Below are positions 1 through 8,380 of a stretch of DNA of 48,472 nt, piece by piece (the first letter of the stretch is position 1; each line of letters begins with the position of its first letter). Source of the DNA: Colwellia piezophila ATCC BAA-637 (GTDB lineage Bacteria > Pseudomonadota > Gammaproteobacteria > Enterobacterales > Alteromonadaceae); contig NZ_KB905175.1 in NCBI RefSeq assembly GCF_000378625.1, forward strand, positions 1 through 48,472. Reading direction: 5' to 3'. The translations under genes were made by a program, and so were the position numbers. The notes under the pieces are model-generated. The model had not been told where the DNA came from. It saw only the letters and a list, made by a program, of their open reading frames with translations, and made no database searches.

Positions 1-762
1 CGCAGAGAAAAAAAGAGCTTCGAAGTAACTGAGCAGGGCAGGTTAGTTTATCAATATGCAGGGCAATTAGTTAAAAATGAGCAAGGGTTAATGGAACTGT
101 TAGCGTTCGACGACCCGCTTTCTGGCGATTGTACTTTAGCTTGCTCTGGTGCACTTGCTCTGATGCTTTATCCTAAGTTATTGGATTTACAAGTTCAGCA
201 CCCTCAGCTTGTTGTTAAACTAAAAGCAGCGCCTAATCATCAGATATTAAATGAAATACAAACGGGAATAATTGACCTTGGTATCATCACTGATGCGCCA
301 ATCCATAGCCTATTTGATGTAGTGGAGCTTGGCCGAGAGCAACTTTGCTTAGTGCTTCCCGCTAGTGTTGAAACTGACGTTTATGGCAAAAATTTATTAA
401 CAGAGCTTGGTCTTATTGATCACCCTGATGCAGAGCATTATTTATCGCTTTATTTAGCACAAAGTCAGGAATCAGATTTTACTCACTTGAGTATTAAGGA
501 GATCCCAGTTACTGGTTATGTCAATCAAATAAGCCAAATATTGCAACCCGTAGCAAAAGGGTTAGGTTTTACCGTATTACCAAAAAGTGCTGTAGATACT
601 TTCCAAGAGCCGCAACATTTAAAAATATTTAACCTCAAAAAAACAGTAATAGAAACTTTATATATGGTGAAAAAGAGAAACAGAGTGCTACCATCACGTT
701 TTGAAGTAGTGACGTCAGTATTACAGAAACATTTAGATGCTGTAAAAGTATGCAGGGGTTAA
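1..762 (+). CDS. LysR-family transcriptional regulator, 5' end missing
   Basis: The reading frame is open from base 1 (Arg-Arg-Glu-Lys...), so the start lies outside the window and about 253 residues remain. The first residues match the end of a LysR helix-turn-helix domain (F-x-V-T-x-x-G, then an alanine-rich linker helix). The rest reads as a type 2 periplasmic-binding-like effector domain, with the usual GIIDLGIITD stretch and a late GLGFTVLP segment typical of LysR proteins. The ATG at 91 is internal and not the true start. The effector and target are unknown. The gene following downstream is on the opposite strand, so its targets probably lie to the left of the window. Confidence 0.85.
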   Translation, partial: RREKKSFEVTEQGRLVYQYAGQLVKNEQGLMELLAFDDPLSGDCTLACSGALALMLYPKLLDLQVQHPQLVVKLKAAPNHQILNEIQTGIIDLGIITDAPIHSLFDVVELGREQLCLVLPASVETDVYGKNLLTELGLIDHPDAEHYLSLYLAQSQESDFTHLSIKEIPVTGYVNQISQILQPVAKGLGFTVLPKSAVDTFQEPQHLKIFNLKKTVIETLYMVKKRNRVLPSRFEVVTSVLQKHLDAVKVCRG

Positions 763-1127
763 GGTCTGCTTTAGGCTCCACGTTACTGTTTAGAGATTAA
801 ATGTCAACGACTATAATGAGCTTGCAGGTTAAGAAGTATCAACCTTGATCTTACTCACCCTGGCTGGCATCTACGCCACTACAGCGGTCGTTCAGTGTTC
901 ACTTTGTAACGTGTACTCTTGGTGCGTATAGACGACAGAAATAGTTCAAAAATGAGATGCTTTTTCTAATGATTAAGTTATCGATCAATAGGGCTTAGGA
1001 ACGTAATTAATGAAGACACTCAACAAGAGCATAACGTCAGCGGTAAGCCATATTAGTTAACTCTTTGATGCTAGGTTTTGGCTGAGTTGATCACAGATGG
1101 ATTTTAACGCAAACAGTTGTTCTGATT
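763..1127. other. intergenic region without a recognised gene
   Basis: This stretch of about 365 bases separates the convergent ends of the LysR gene and the MarR gene. I see no reading frame with family features, no strong terminator hairpin and no repeat shared with the rest of the window. Confidence 0.5.
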
Positions 1128-1523
1128 TTAAGCCGCTTTTACTAAAAATAGTTTCTGGTATTTGTGCCGCTTCTGCTTGAGCTTTTCTCCAACCTCAGTC
1201 AAAGACATATCGCGACTTCGTTCATCTACATCATTTCGTTTTCTAACAATTATTCCTTTAGCTTCAAACCGTTTGAGTAAAGGTGTAATAGTGCCAGAAT
1301 CCAGACGTAGTTTATTGCCTAAATTTTTGACATTAATGCCGTTATTACGCCATAGCACCAGCATAACCAGATACTGTGGATACGTCAGGTTTAATGTATC
1401 TAATAAGGGCCGATAGGCGCGTATCATCGCATTGGCAGCGCTATATAAAGAAAAGCAGATTTGATTCTCTAATAAAAGCTGCGGTGTTGAGTCGTTATCG
1501 GTCGAGTCGGTTGCTTTAGTCAT
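1128..1523 (-). CDS. MarR-family repressor, OhrR-like organic peroxide sensor
   Basis: This 131-residue protein carries the OhrR signature. LLLENQICFSLYSA places a conserved reactive cysteine at C23, followed by the LTYPQYLVMLVLW helix and the winged-helix stretch with LDSGTITPLLKRFEAKG and DERSRDMSLTE. OhrR proteins are usually 140-150 residues, and here the last dimerisation helix looks short and ends abruptly. In the family, oxidation of the N-terminal cysteine by organic hydroperoxides releases DNA. The usual partner, the Ohr peroxidase, is not adjacent. Instead the gene is divergent from a small membrane protein, with TGCACAAT motifs in the shared region. Family assignment is firm; the exact signal is inferred. 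Confidence 0.85.
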   Translation of the reverse strand: MTKATDSTDNDSTPQLLLENQICFSLYSAANAMIRAYRPLLDTLNLTYPQYLVMLVLWRNNGINVKNLGNKLRLDSGTITPLLKRFEAKGIIVRKRNDVDERSRDMSLTEVGEKLKQKRHKYQKLFLVKAA

Positions 1524-1556
1524 TATTATTCAATCCAATTTACTCGAGTTGTATTT

Positions 1557-1629
1557 TGCACAATATACTTGTGTGTGACTAATCTTTCAATTATCATTGT
1601 TGACAATTATATTGTGCACAATGCATACT
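1557..1629. promoter_or_regulatory. candidate OhrR/MarR operator and divergent promoter
   Basis: A perfect 10-bp palindrome TTGTGCACAA lies at 1612-1621, between a TTGACA-like -35 (1600-1605) and a CATACT-like -10 (1624-1629) that would drive the membrane-protein gene. The octamer TGCACAAT recurs in the same orientation at 1557-1564, just upstream of the repressor gene. Two copies flanking the divergent region suit autoregulation plus control of the neighbour. This is inferred from position and symmetry. Confidence 0.5.
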
Positions 1630-1656
1630 AATCAATTTTAAATTGGAAAAAACGTT

Positions 1657-2163
1657 ATGCCTGAAATTTCATTGTTCGGCTGGTTCCACACCGGTATTGC
1701 TATAATCGCGCTGGTAGCAGGCTTTTACTCATTAGTTAGATTCAAGTTTATTTTACCTGAACACAAGGCCGGTAAAATTTATTTGATTTGTACTTTAATT
1801 GCTGCGACTACCGCTTTGGCTATCTTTAGACATGGTGGATTTGGTGCGGCGCATGCGTTGGCGATACTAACCTTACTTGCTCTAGCAGTTGGAACGATTG
1901 CGTCTAACACTCGTTTGTTTGCAAAGTTTTCACCTTATATTCAAGCCATGAGTTACTCGGCAACGTTATTGTTTCATATGATCCCGGCAATTACCGATGG
2001 CCTGATGCGATTACCGACGGATGCACCTATCGTTACGAGTATTGAAGATCCATTATTGAAAGGCTTCTATTTGTTTTTCTTGATTACTTATATTATTGGG
2101 GTTGGTGCGCAATTTTTATCATTACGTAAACGCATTAAGAACAAACACGCAGCAGTTGGCTGA
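1657..2163 (+). CDS. small multi-pass membrane protein (DUF2306-like)
   Basis: This 168-residue hydrophobic protein has about four to five membrane segments (roughly residues 8-28, 41-57, 64-83, 95-112 and 133-152). H11, H59, H66 and H107 (in LFHMI) lie in or next to membrane segments. The general pattern, including the F-H-x-G and H-G-x-x-A-A-H segments, resembles the DUF2306 group of predicted membrane proteins, but I would not assign a function. It is divergent from the OhrR-like repressor and its promoter contains the candidate operator, so it is probably the regulated target. The start follows a weak ribosome binding site (TTGGAAAAAACGTT). Confidence 0.7.
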   Translation: MPEISLFGWFHTGIAIIALVAGFYSLVRFKFILPEHKAGKIYLICTLIAATTALAIFRHGGFGAAHALAILTLLALAVGTIASNTRLFAKFSPYIQAMSYSATLLFHMIPAITDGLMRLPTDAPIVTSIEDPLLKGFYLFFLITYIIGVGAQFLSLRKRIKNKHAAVG

Positions 2164-2237
2164 GTTTCGCTCGGCTACACATTATAGCCAACAATTTTTT
2201 GCTTGTTAACAGGGCGTTAGCTCTTTAAGGAAGTGGT

Positions 2238-2771
2238 ATGAAACGTAGGCAGTTTATTAAAGCTTCACTTGCAAGTGGGGCGGCTATTATAGGAATAGGT
2301 GCTGGGGCATTTCACCTCATTGAAGAGAGAAGCAAAGATAGCCTTACAGTCGACTTTGCTTTAAAAAAGCTAGATGAATTATCTAATGAAAACCTTCTAA
2401 ATTTGGGTGAATGGGATCCGTATCAAATATTTACACATTGCGCACAAAGTGTAGAGTTTTCAATGTCTCAATTTCCAGAACATAAATCGAGTTTTTTTAA
2501 GAGCACAGTTGGTAAATTAGCATTCTCAATTTTTTCATCTAAAGGCAAGATGACTCACGGGTTAAATGAACCAATTCCAAGCGCCCCAACACTTACTAAA
2601 AATTTAGACTCAATAATAGCTCTAAATCGCTTGAAAAAATCATTGATTGAGTTTGATAGTTATCAGGGGGCTCTTGCCCCGCACTTTGCATATGGTGAAC
2701 TAACAAAAGATGAATATGAAAAAGCGCATCTGATGCATTTATATAATCATCTGCAAGAAATAAAGAGCTAG
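2238..2771 (+). CDS. Tat-exported DUF1569-like protein
   Basis: This 177-residue protein opens with a twin-arginine signal (MKRRQFIKASL, then an Ala/Gly-rich hydrophobic stretch to about residue 25). The mature part contains WDPYQIFTHCAQSVEFSM and ends with a YEKAHLMHLYNHL helix. These histidine-containing segments match the DUF1569 family, a relative of DinB-like four-helix proteins in which such histidines bind metal. The role is unknown. It starts 74 bp after the membrane-protein gene behind a good ribosome binding site (AAGGAAGTGG), and the two may be co-transcribed. Its stop codon lies inside a perfect terminator-like inverted repeat. Confidence 0.75.
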   Translation: MKRRQFIKASLASGAAIIGIGAGAFHLIEERSKDSLTVDFALKKLDELSNENLLNLGEWDPYQIFTHCAQSVEFSMSQFPEHKSSFFKSTVGKLAFSIFSSKGKMTHGLNEPIPSAPTLTKNLDSIIALNRLKKSLIEFDSYQGALAPHFAYGELTKDEYEKAHLMHLYNHLQEIKS

Positions 2772-2806
2772 CTGTTTAATAAGGACAAAAAACAGCTAGC
2801 TCTTTT
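2762..2806 (+). terminator. hairpin terminator overlapping the stop codon
   Basis: The 16-base arms at 2762-2777 and 2790-2805 are perfect complements (AAAGAGCTAGCTGTTT), with a 12-base loop and TTTT at the right edge. The left arm contains the stop codon of the DUF1569-like gene. Confidence 0.8.
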
Positions 2807-2912
2807 CATCACTCTGATAAATAAGAATAGTCGCGTCATTCTTAATAAGAGCGTTTAATTTATTATGCCGCCAACCGCTCAGGTTTTTCTGGGTCGCGCT
2901 ACTTCCTCCATC

Positions 2913-3992
2913 TTAGAAGTGGTCAGTTAAATCGACATCAAAGTTGTAGATTATGCCAATAGAAAACGCACCTGGACTTTCACCTAATTCGAGATCAACT
3001 TTATCGCCGTGTCCCTTGCCATTAACATTAAAGGCAACATTATATTCATTGGCAGTATAAGCATAGGCTGCATACAGTAAAGTATTGGCGTTTAATTGAT
3101 AGTCGTAACCCCAGGCGAACATAATGGCATCACGGTCAACACCTGTGCCTATGCTTCGTGAGATTTGTAGCTTAAATTTTCCCTTATCGGAAAATTTAAC
3201 TGTACTACCAAAAAACACACTATCTCTGTCGCTATTATCTTTGCCTTTGACATTAAACTCACTTTGTAAGCCGCCGCCAAAAGTGAAATAGTCAAGACTG
3301 TAACTACTGGTGAACGCTACCAGAGTATGCTCAGAGGCATTGTTTTCTGCCTGTGCAAAGCTCGCCAGCGCCACACCAACTTTTAATCGGTCATGCTGGT
3401 AATTCCCTTTCATAATAATGTGGCTGTTATCTTGATGGCCGTCTTCAAACTTATAGCTGAGTGAAACACTGACATCTTGAAGCATATTATTGAACCTTGG
3501 TGACGAATAAGAAACAACCTTATCTGAACGGCCTGCTAAACCTGAATCTGCCCAGAGATTACGTAAATCACCCACTTGATTGCGGAATAAATTGTAATCA
3601 TTAGTCCATTGGTCTAACGCCGCTAAATGACCAACTTTTATCTGACCCAAGTTACCACGTAAACCGAGAAAAGAGGTACGTGTATCTGTTAGTAACTTAT
3701 TGTTATTGTTATTGTTGTTGTTGTTGTCGGTATTACCATCAAGATCCCCCTGAAGAAAAATATCGACTCCCTGTTCGTATTGAAATAACAAGACGTAATC
3801 GCTATTTAGTTGATAGTTCCCTTTTACTCCCACATGTGATGAATTACTTGATAAAGATGTTCGGCCGTCATCAGATACTCGGGTTGCATCAACAGAACCA
3901 TGGGCTGTTCCATAACCACTTAATTCATTGGCGACAACAATTGTGCTATTTAGTATCAAGACAGAAGTGATAACGGAGAATGCTAATTTCAT
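2913..3992 (-). CDS. Gram-negative general porin with poly-asparagine loop
   Basis: This 359-residue outer-membrane protein has a signal peptide cleaved near VVANE (about residue 22). Porin-type strands follow: an early GYGTAHGSVD strand, SSHVGVKGNY, TRTSFLGLRGNLGQIKVGHLA, and a final strand ending in Phe. The RGNLGQIKVGHL segment is typical of trimeric OmpC-type porins and starts the strand before constriction loop L3. Residues 90-98 are nine consecutive asparagines in what should be an early surface loop. The gene is monocistronic. A 12-bp palindrome lies just upstream of the start codon. Confidence 0.88.
   Translation of the reverse strand: MKLAFSVITSVLILNSTIVVANELSGYGTAHGSVDATRVSDDGRTSLSSNSSHVGVKGNYQLNSDYVLLFQYEQGVDIFLQGDLDGNTDNNNNNNNNNKLLTDTRTSFLGLRGNLGQIKVGHLAALDQWTNDYNLFRNQVGDLRNLWADSGLAGRSDKVVSYSSPRFNNMLQDVSVSLSYKFEDGHQDNSHIIMKGNYQHDRLKVGVALASFAQAENNASEHTLVAFTSSYSLDYFTFGGGLQSEFNVKGKDNSDRDSVFFGSTVKFSDKGKFKLQISRSIGTGVDRDAIMFAWGYDYQLNANTLLYAAYAYTANEYNVAFNVNGKGHGDKVDLELGESPGAFSIGIIYNFDVDLTDHF
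3699..3725 (-). repeat. in-frame AAC/AAT trinucleotide repeat in the porin gene
   Basis: Nine consecutive Asn codons, read on the minus strand as four AAC followed by AAT/AAC alternation, form a simple-sequence tract. Unit gain or loss would change loop length without breaking the frame. Confidence 0.9.
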
Positions 3993-4005
3993 TATTTTTG
4001 TTCCA

Positions 4006-4017
4006 GGTCAATTGACC
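4006..4017. promoter_or_regulatory. 12-bp perfect palindrome upstream of the porin
   Basis: GGTCAATTGACC is perfectly symmetric and lies 14 bases upstream of the porin start codon, overlapping the ribosome-binding region. It could be an operator or an mRNA hairpin; no regulator is assigned. Confidence 0.4.
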
Positions 4018-4240
4018 ATTATTCTGGTTAAAAGGTGACTAAATTAGTGCTGAAAAATGTAAAGATGAGTTGATAAGAATATAAATAAATAACCCTCATC
4101 ATAGAGCGAACCAACAGACCCTTAGTAATACGTTTTGGCGTAATATTGACTATTTTTATTAAGCTACCATGAGGTAACAAAAAACGAAGTATGTTACATT
4201 GCCCCTTTCTATAGGTCAACGAAGGTTACGTAAAGTACAA

Positions 4241-6067
4241 ATGAACAGAATATCTCAGATAGCATTGCTCACAATGCTGCTTTTATCTGGCTGTGTTCAG
4301 GATGATGAGCAAACAAATAAAAATGACGTTAAGGCTAATGCCGATGGTATTAGTAGTTTTGGTTTTTCCAAAAATATAAATGGGCAAGTATTAAAAGATA
4401 TCAATTCAGATCCCAAAATTGTAGAAGTTAATTTAACGGCACAAGTCAGTGAAATCGAATATCAAACAGATGTTACTTCTGTGATTTGGTCATACAACGG
4501 TATGGTTCCCGGCCCAGTGATTAATGCCAATGTTGGCGATACCTTAATTGTAAATTTCACCAATAAATTACCTGAATCAACAACTGTACATTGGCATGGC
4601 GTTGAATTACCCGCCAATATGGACGGTAGTTTTATTGCCCAAAAAGCCATTCAACCGGGTAAACAGTTTACCTATAAATTTAAGTTATTAAGAGCCTCTA
4701 CTTTTTGGTATCACCCGCATATGCGTGGTAACGAGCAAATCGAACTAGGCTTGCAAGGCATGCTGGTGGTTCATGATCCTGATGAAGACATCGCATTAGA
4801 GTTACCTAAAAAAGAGCATCACTGGGTTATCGATGATGTGCTTTTGGGGCACAGGGGCAGATTAGTTGAGGTTGGAGATCCTGAAGATCCCGCTGAACGA
4901 GCGAAAGTTCAAGTCAACGGGCGAGAAGGAAATAGGTTATTAATCAACGGCTTAGTTAATCCTGAAATGGAATGGCCTATTGGTGAGCCGCAACGTATCC
5001 GCGTAGTTAATACCGCCAATACCCGGTTCATGCGACTCTCAATTCCCGATCATACACTGTACCGCATTGGCGGTGATGCCGGCTTACTACAAGCGCCAAT
5101 TACCACTGAATCAATTCAACGTATTAAAATACCTCAAGAGTATTTAGATGACATGGACGATATGGATATGCAGTGTATGAATATGGATAACGGTATGGAC
5201 ATGGGAATGAACGGCGGCATGACCATGAATGATGGCCGAATATCGGACCCTGATCTTAGCAAGGGTATTTTTCTAACTCCCGGTGAACGTGCCGACTTTA
5301 TTGTTGTTCCCCACGGCTATGTTGGCGAAACTTTAAATGTTCAATGGCATGATTATCGTCGTGGTCGTCACAATACCTGTATCGATAAAGACACAGGCGA
5401 AGTTATCATGGAGATGATGTCTGGTGATGGTCAGCAAGCCCCTATCACCATAGCCACAATTACGTTAGTACAGGCAGGTACTGACAATGCTGATGTTAAC
5501 CCTGATTATCAGCCACCAGCATTATTACGTGCCACAGAAAAAACAGTGGTAACCAATGCCCCCATCATTCCTGTTATTTTTGGCCACGAAGAGCCAGATG
5601 CAAATGGCGATGTTCACTTTTTTGTCACTATGCTCAATAACAAGGGCATAGCCTTTAAAGACGTTACTGCCGAAATGGCTCCCAGGGTAAATGTTAACGA
5701 TACCCGTATTATTGAAATTAAAAACACCGTAATGGGGGATCATAACTTTCATATACACGGCTTTATGTTCCAGTTAATTGAAACCGAGTATGTTGATTTA
5801 GATGAGCCAGAGAACAATAAAATTGTGCCAGCACCAAGGATAGAACTCAAAGACACCATCCATATTCCTCGCATCCCAAGCATGGATGAAGGTAGATCAT
5901 GGTCAATCACTCGGTTAGCAATTCACTTTGGTGATGAGGGTAGAGAAGGACAAATTTTCGCTTCCGGCAAAGAGCCGACCGAAACAACCTCGGGTGGCTG
6001 GTTATATCATTGTCATATTTTAGAGCATGGTGACCAAGGTATGGCGAGCTTTTTACAAGTTTTTTAG
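4241..6067 (+). CDS. multicopper oxidase, lipoprotein, with Met-rich insert
   Basis: Counting from the ATG at 4241 gives 608 residues. This start is preferred over 4199 because it yields a proper lipoprotein signal with lipobox LLSGC (C18). All four copper motifs are present: HWHG (117-120), WYHPH (to about 160), HNFHIHG, and HCHILEH with the following axial Met near the C-terminus (about 590-601). A Met/Asp-rich insert at about 303-332 (DDMDMQCMNMDNGMDMGMN) resembles the methionine-rich segment of CueO-type cuprous oxidases. It is probably a periplasmic membrane-tethered cuprous oxidase or laccase involved in copper tolerance. It stands alone, 12 kb from the copper cluster. The substrate is inferred. 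Confidence 0.9.
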   Translation: MNRISQIALLTMLLLSGCVQDDEQTNKNDVKANADGISSFGFSKNINGQVLKDINSDPKIVEVNLTAQVSEIEYQTDVTSVIWSYNGMVPGPVINANVGDTLIVNFTNKLPESTTVHWHGVELPANMDGSFIAQKAIQPGKQFTYKFKLLRASTFWYHPHMRGNEQIELGLQGMLVVHDPDEDIALELPKKEHHWVIDDVLLGHRGRLVEVGDPEDPAERAKVQVNGREGNRLLINGLVNPEMEWPIGEPQRIRVVNTANTRFMRLSIPDHTLYRIGGDAGLLQAPITTESIQRIKIPQEYLDDMDDMDMQCMNMDNGMDMGMNGGMTMNDGRISDPDLSKGIFLTPGERADFIVVPHGYVGETLNVQWHDYRRGRHNTCIDKDTGEVIMEMMSGDGQQAPITIATITLVQAGTDNADVNPDYQPPALLRATEKTVVTNAPIIPVIFGHEEPDANGDVHFFVTMLNNKGIAFKDVTAEMAPRVNVNDTRIIEIKNTVMGDHNFHIHGFMFQLIETEYVDLDEPENNKIVPAPRIELKDTIHIPRIPSMDEGRSWSITRLAIHFGDEGREGQIFASGKEPTETTSGGWLYHCHILEHGDQGMASFLQVF

Positions 6068-6841
6068 TGAACTGAATATAAAAAACCTCAGTTAGTATTC
6101 AGTAATGATGAAAATTGAGAATAGCTATGTTTCCATTAAGTGTAATTTACCTTTGAACTGGTTGTTTTTGTTATGGTTTATACTCATATCTAAAAACAGA
6201 AACCAAGCTGATTTGTTTTCTAAATACTATTCTGCTCTAATGGCAGCGCACATTTTGCAAAAAGACTGCAAAATAGTGCGCCAATATTGCCCAGGAATTA
6301 TGGGGGCGTTATCGTCAGCTTTCAGTTCTATACTTGTCATTAACTTGAGCAAAGCTAATGGCAGGTATGTGGTAAAAGTGAGCCTTAGCTTTTAACCAAT
6401 GAATAGTGAAAAATAGTTTACCGCTAATGACTTCTTGGTGCGCTTTGCTGACTCTAGAGATTGCTTCACTAACGGCAGCTCCAAGGCTTAAAGCGGACGT
6501 TAGCATCGATGATACCATTATGACTTCTGCTCGCTAAAAGATGACCTTTTGGCTGTGTTCAAATGGCTAACTAATATAATAAAGCTGATCAAATCAATAA
6601 ATCGAAGGTATAAAAAACAAGGTTAACGATAGGAATATAAGCAAACATAAATAGATGAAGCCCTATGCTCATTATGTTTGCTAAACGTAATGTAATGTAA
6701 TGTCATGACTACAGCTTAAGTTGTTGACCTTTAAATAAAATTTAAACTTTATAAACAAGTACTTCATCTGGATTCTCATTTTTGAACTATAGTTAAAGAC
6801 TGTCTTGTTTCTTATCATTATCATCAATTGGAATCTTTTAC
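6068..6841. other. long intergenic region with one strong hairpin
   Basis: There is no convincing gene in about 770 bases. Frames of 96 codons on the plus strand and 67 on the minus strand lack family features and good ribosome binding sites. A strong stem (6246-6259 with 6267-6281, one bulged base, 7-base loop AAAAGAC-like) sits in the middle. A short TAATG repetition lies near 6688-6704. The rest is AT-rich and presumably carries the kinase promoter. Confidence 0.5.
6071..6103 (+). terminator. hairpin after the multicopper oxidase
   Basis: The eight-base perfect arms ACTGAATA and TATTCAGT (6071-6078 and 6096-6103) lie just after the stop codon. There is no T-run after the hairpin, so termination is only likely. 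Confidence 0.4.
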
Positions 6842-8380
6842 ATGAATTCTAACGACCCTACATCACTGCCATCAACAGAGTTGTTTCAATCCGTTTTAGA
6901 TACGCTGCCGTTTTGTGTCTTTTGGAAAGACTTTAATAGTGTTGGGCTCGGGTGTAATCAAGCACTTGCCGATATTGCAGGACTTGACTCTCCGAAAGAC
7001 TACATTGGAAAAACAGACTACGATTTACCTTGGACAGAAGAAGAGGCTGATTTTTTTCGTGAATGTGACCGACGCGTTATGGACTCTGGAAAGGCTGAAG
7101 TGAATATTATTGAAAGCCAAAAGCAAGCCAATGGTCGAATTGCATGGCTTGAAACGAGTAAGATCCCTTTAACCGATAAAAACGGCAACATCATCGGAAT
7201 TTTAGGTGCCTTTCACGACATTACCGAACGAAAACGTATCGAGGATGAAAATATAGCGATTCAAAAACTTGATTCTTTAGGTACCCTTGCTGCCGGACTC
7301 GCACATGACTTCAATAACATTCTTGCAATGATTCTCGCTTCTAGTCAGATGGCAAAGATGAAAATAGCTAGTAGTACTGAAGAAAGTAACATTATAAAAT
7401 ACTTGGACAATATTGAAAATGCTACAAAGCGTGCTTCAGTCTTAACAGAGAAGTTTATGAATTACTCTGAACGTGGCCAAGTAACAAAAGTAGTCTGTAA
7501 TCTCTCCTCAATGATTGAAGAAAGCATTGCTTTTGTGCAGCCTAGCATTAAAGCATCCATCAGATATGAAGCTAATAACCTCGAAGATTTTCTTTATGCT
7601 GATGTTAATCAAATCCATCAAGTGTTGAATAACTTACTGATCAATGCTTCTCAGGCGTCAACAGATAATGAAAAAATAATCGTAGCTGTTAATAAATGCA
7701 AAATTAAGGCATCGGGAACTTTAGGACTAAGCTCTGGTAACTACTTTGCCGTTTCAATTAAAGATAATGGGGTTGGAATTTCCGAAGATCAAAAAGAAGA
7801 TATCTTTAAGCCATATTTTACCACAAAGGATAAGGGGCATGGACTAGGCTTGAGTTCTTGTCAAACAATAGTCAAAAATCATAATGGGTCTATTCAGGTC
7901 GAATCAAAAGTAGGCTCTGGTTCGACATTTACAATATATTTGCCTATATCCCCTCCACACAAAGATGTTGCGCATATCCCTCATCCGTTTTCAACTGAAC
8001 TCATACGTGGTTCAGGGCGTATACTTTATATTGAAGACGACTTAGGTACCCAAGCTTCCATTGTTGAAATGCTACAAGAGTTAGGTTACGAAGTGCAATC
8101 CTATTCAGATGTGAAATCAGCAATTAACTATATAAAAGGTCATCCTGATAATTTTGATGTGGTTATCACTGATTTTATTATTGGGGACTTTTTACAAGGT
8201 GGGACAGAAATTCTCGATAATGTTCGTTTTATACGACCTAATTGTCCGGTGATTTTATTGACTGGTTACTTTAAAAACTTGGAGAAACGAGCAAAACATG
8301 ATCATGAGTTTTCTTATATAGCACAAAAACCCATTGGTTTTGCCAAGATCAGTCAGATAATAAACAGTTATTTTAAGTGA
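6842..8380 (+). CDS. soluble PAS hybrid sensor histidine kinase with receiver domain
   Basis: This 512-residue protein has no signal peptide or membrane segment. The order is: PAS domain with PAC end at about 12-132 (F-H-D-I-T-E-R); phospho-acceptor helix with H155 in LAAGLAHDFNNIL; HATPase domain with N-box NQIHQVLNNLLINASQA (about 256-272), G1 DNGVGIS, FKPYFTTK and G2 GHGLGLS; receiver at about 393-510 with acidic E398-D399-D400, D444, T474 and K496. The HDFNN form is typical of NtrB-like and hybrid kinases. No output regulator is adjacent, so it probably signals to a distant partner. The PAS ligand is unknown. Confidence 0.9.
   Translation: MNSNDPTSLPSTELFQSVLDTLPFCVFWKDFNSVGLGCNQALADIAGLDSPKDYIGKTDYDLPWTEEEADFFRECDRRVMDSGKAEVNIIESQKQANGRIAWLETSKIPLTDKNGNIIGILGAFHDITERKRIEDENIAIQKLDSLGTLAAGLAHDFNNILAMILASSQMAKMKIASSTEESNIIKYLDNIENATKRASVLTEKFMNYSERGQVTKVVCNLSSMIEESIAFVQPSIKASIRYEANNLEDFLYADVNQIHQVLNNLLINASQASTDNEKIIVAVNKCKIKASGTLGLSSGNYFAVSIKDNGVGISEDQKEDIFKPYFTTKDKGHGLGLSSCQTIVKNHNGSIQVESKVGSGSTFTIYLPISPPHKDVAHIPHPFSTELIRGSGRILYIEDDLGTQASIVEMLQELGYEVQSYSDVKSAINYIKGHPDNFDVVITDFIIGDFLQGGTEILDNVRFIRPNCPVILLTGYFKNLEKRAKHDHEFSYIAQKPIGFAKISQIINSYFK

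Noticed and set aside
3680..3970. Open frame opposite the porin
   Set aside because: It reads antisense to a clear porin and is open because of the repeat and codon bias; no family features.
4199..4240. Earlier ATG for the multicopper oxidase
   Set aside because: It would put 14 charged residues ahead of the lipoprotein signal; the ATG at 4241 gives a standard lipobox.
6105..6395. 96-codon plus-strand frame
   Set aside because: It runs across a strong hairpin and lacks family features and a ribosome binding site.
6315..6518. 67-codon minus-strand frame in the intergenic region
   Set aside because: No recognisable motif or good ribosome binding site; too weak to call as a gene.
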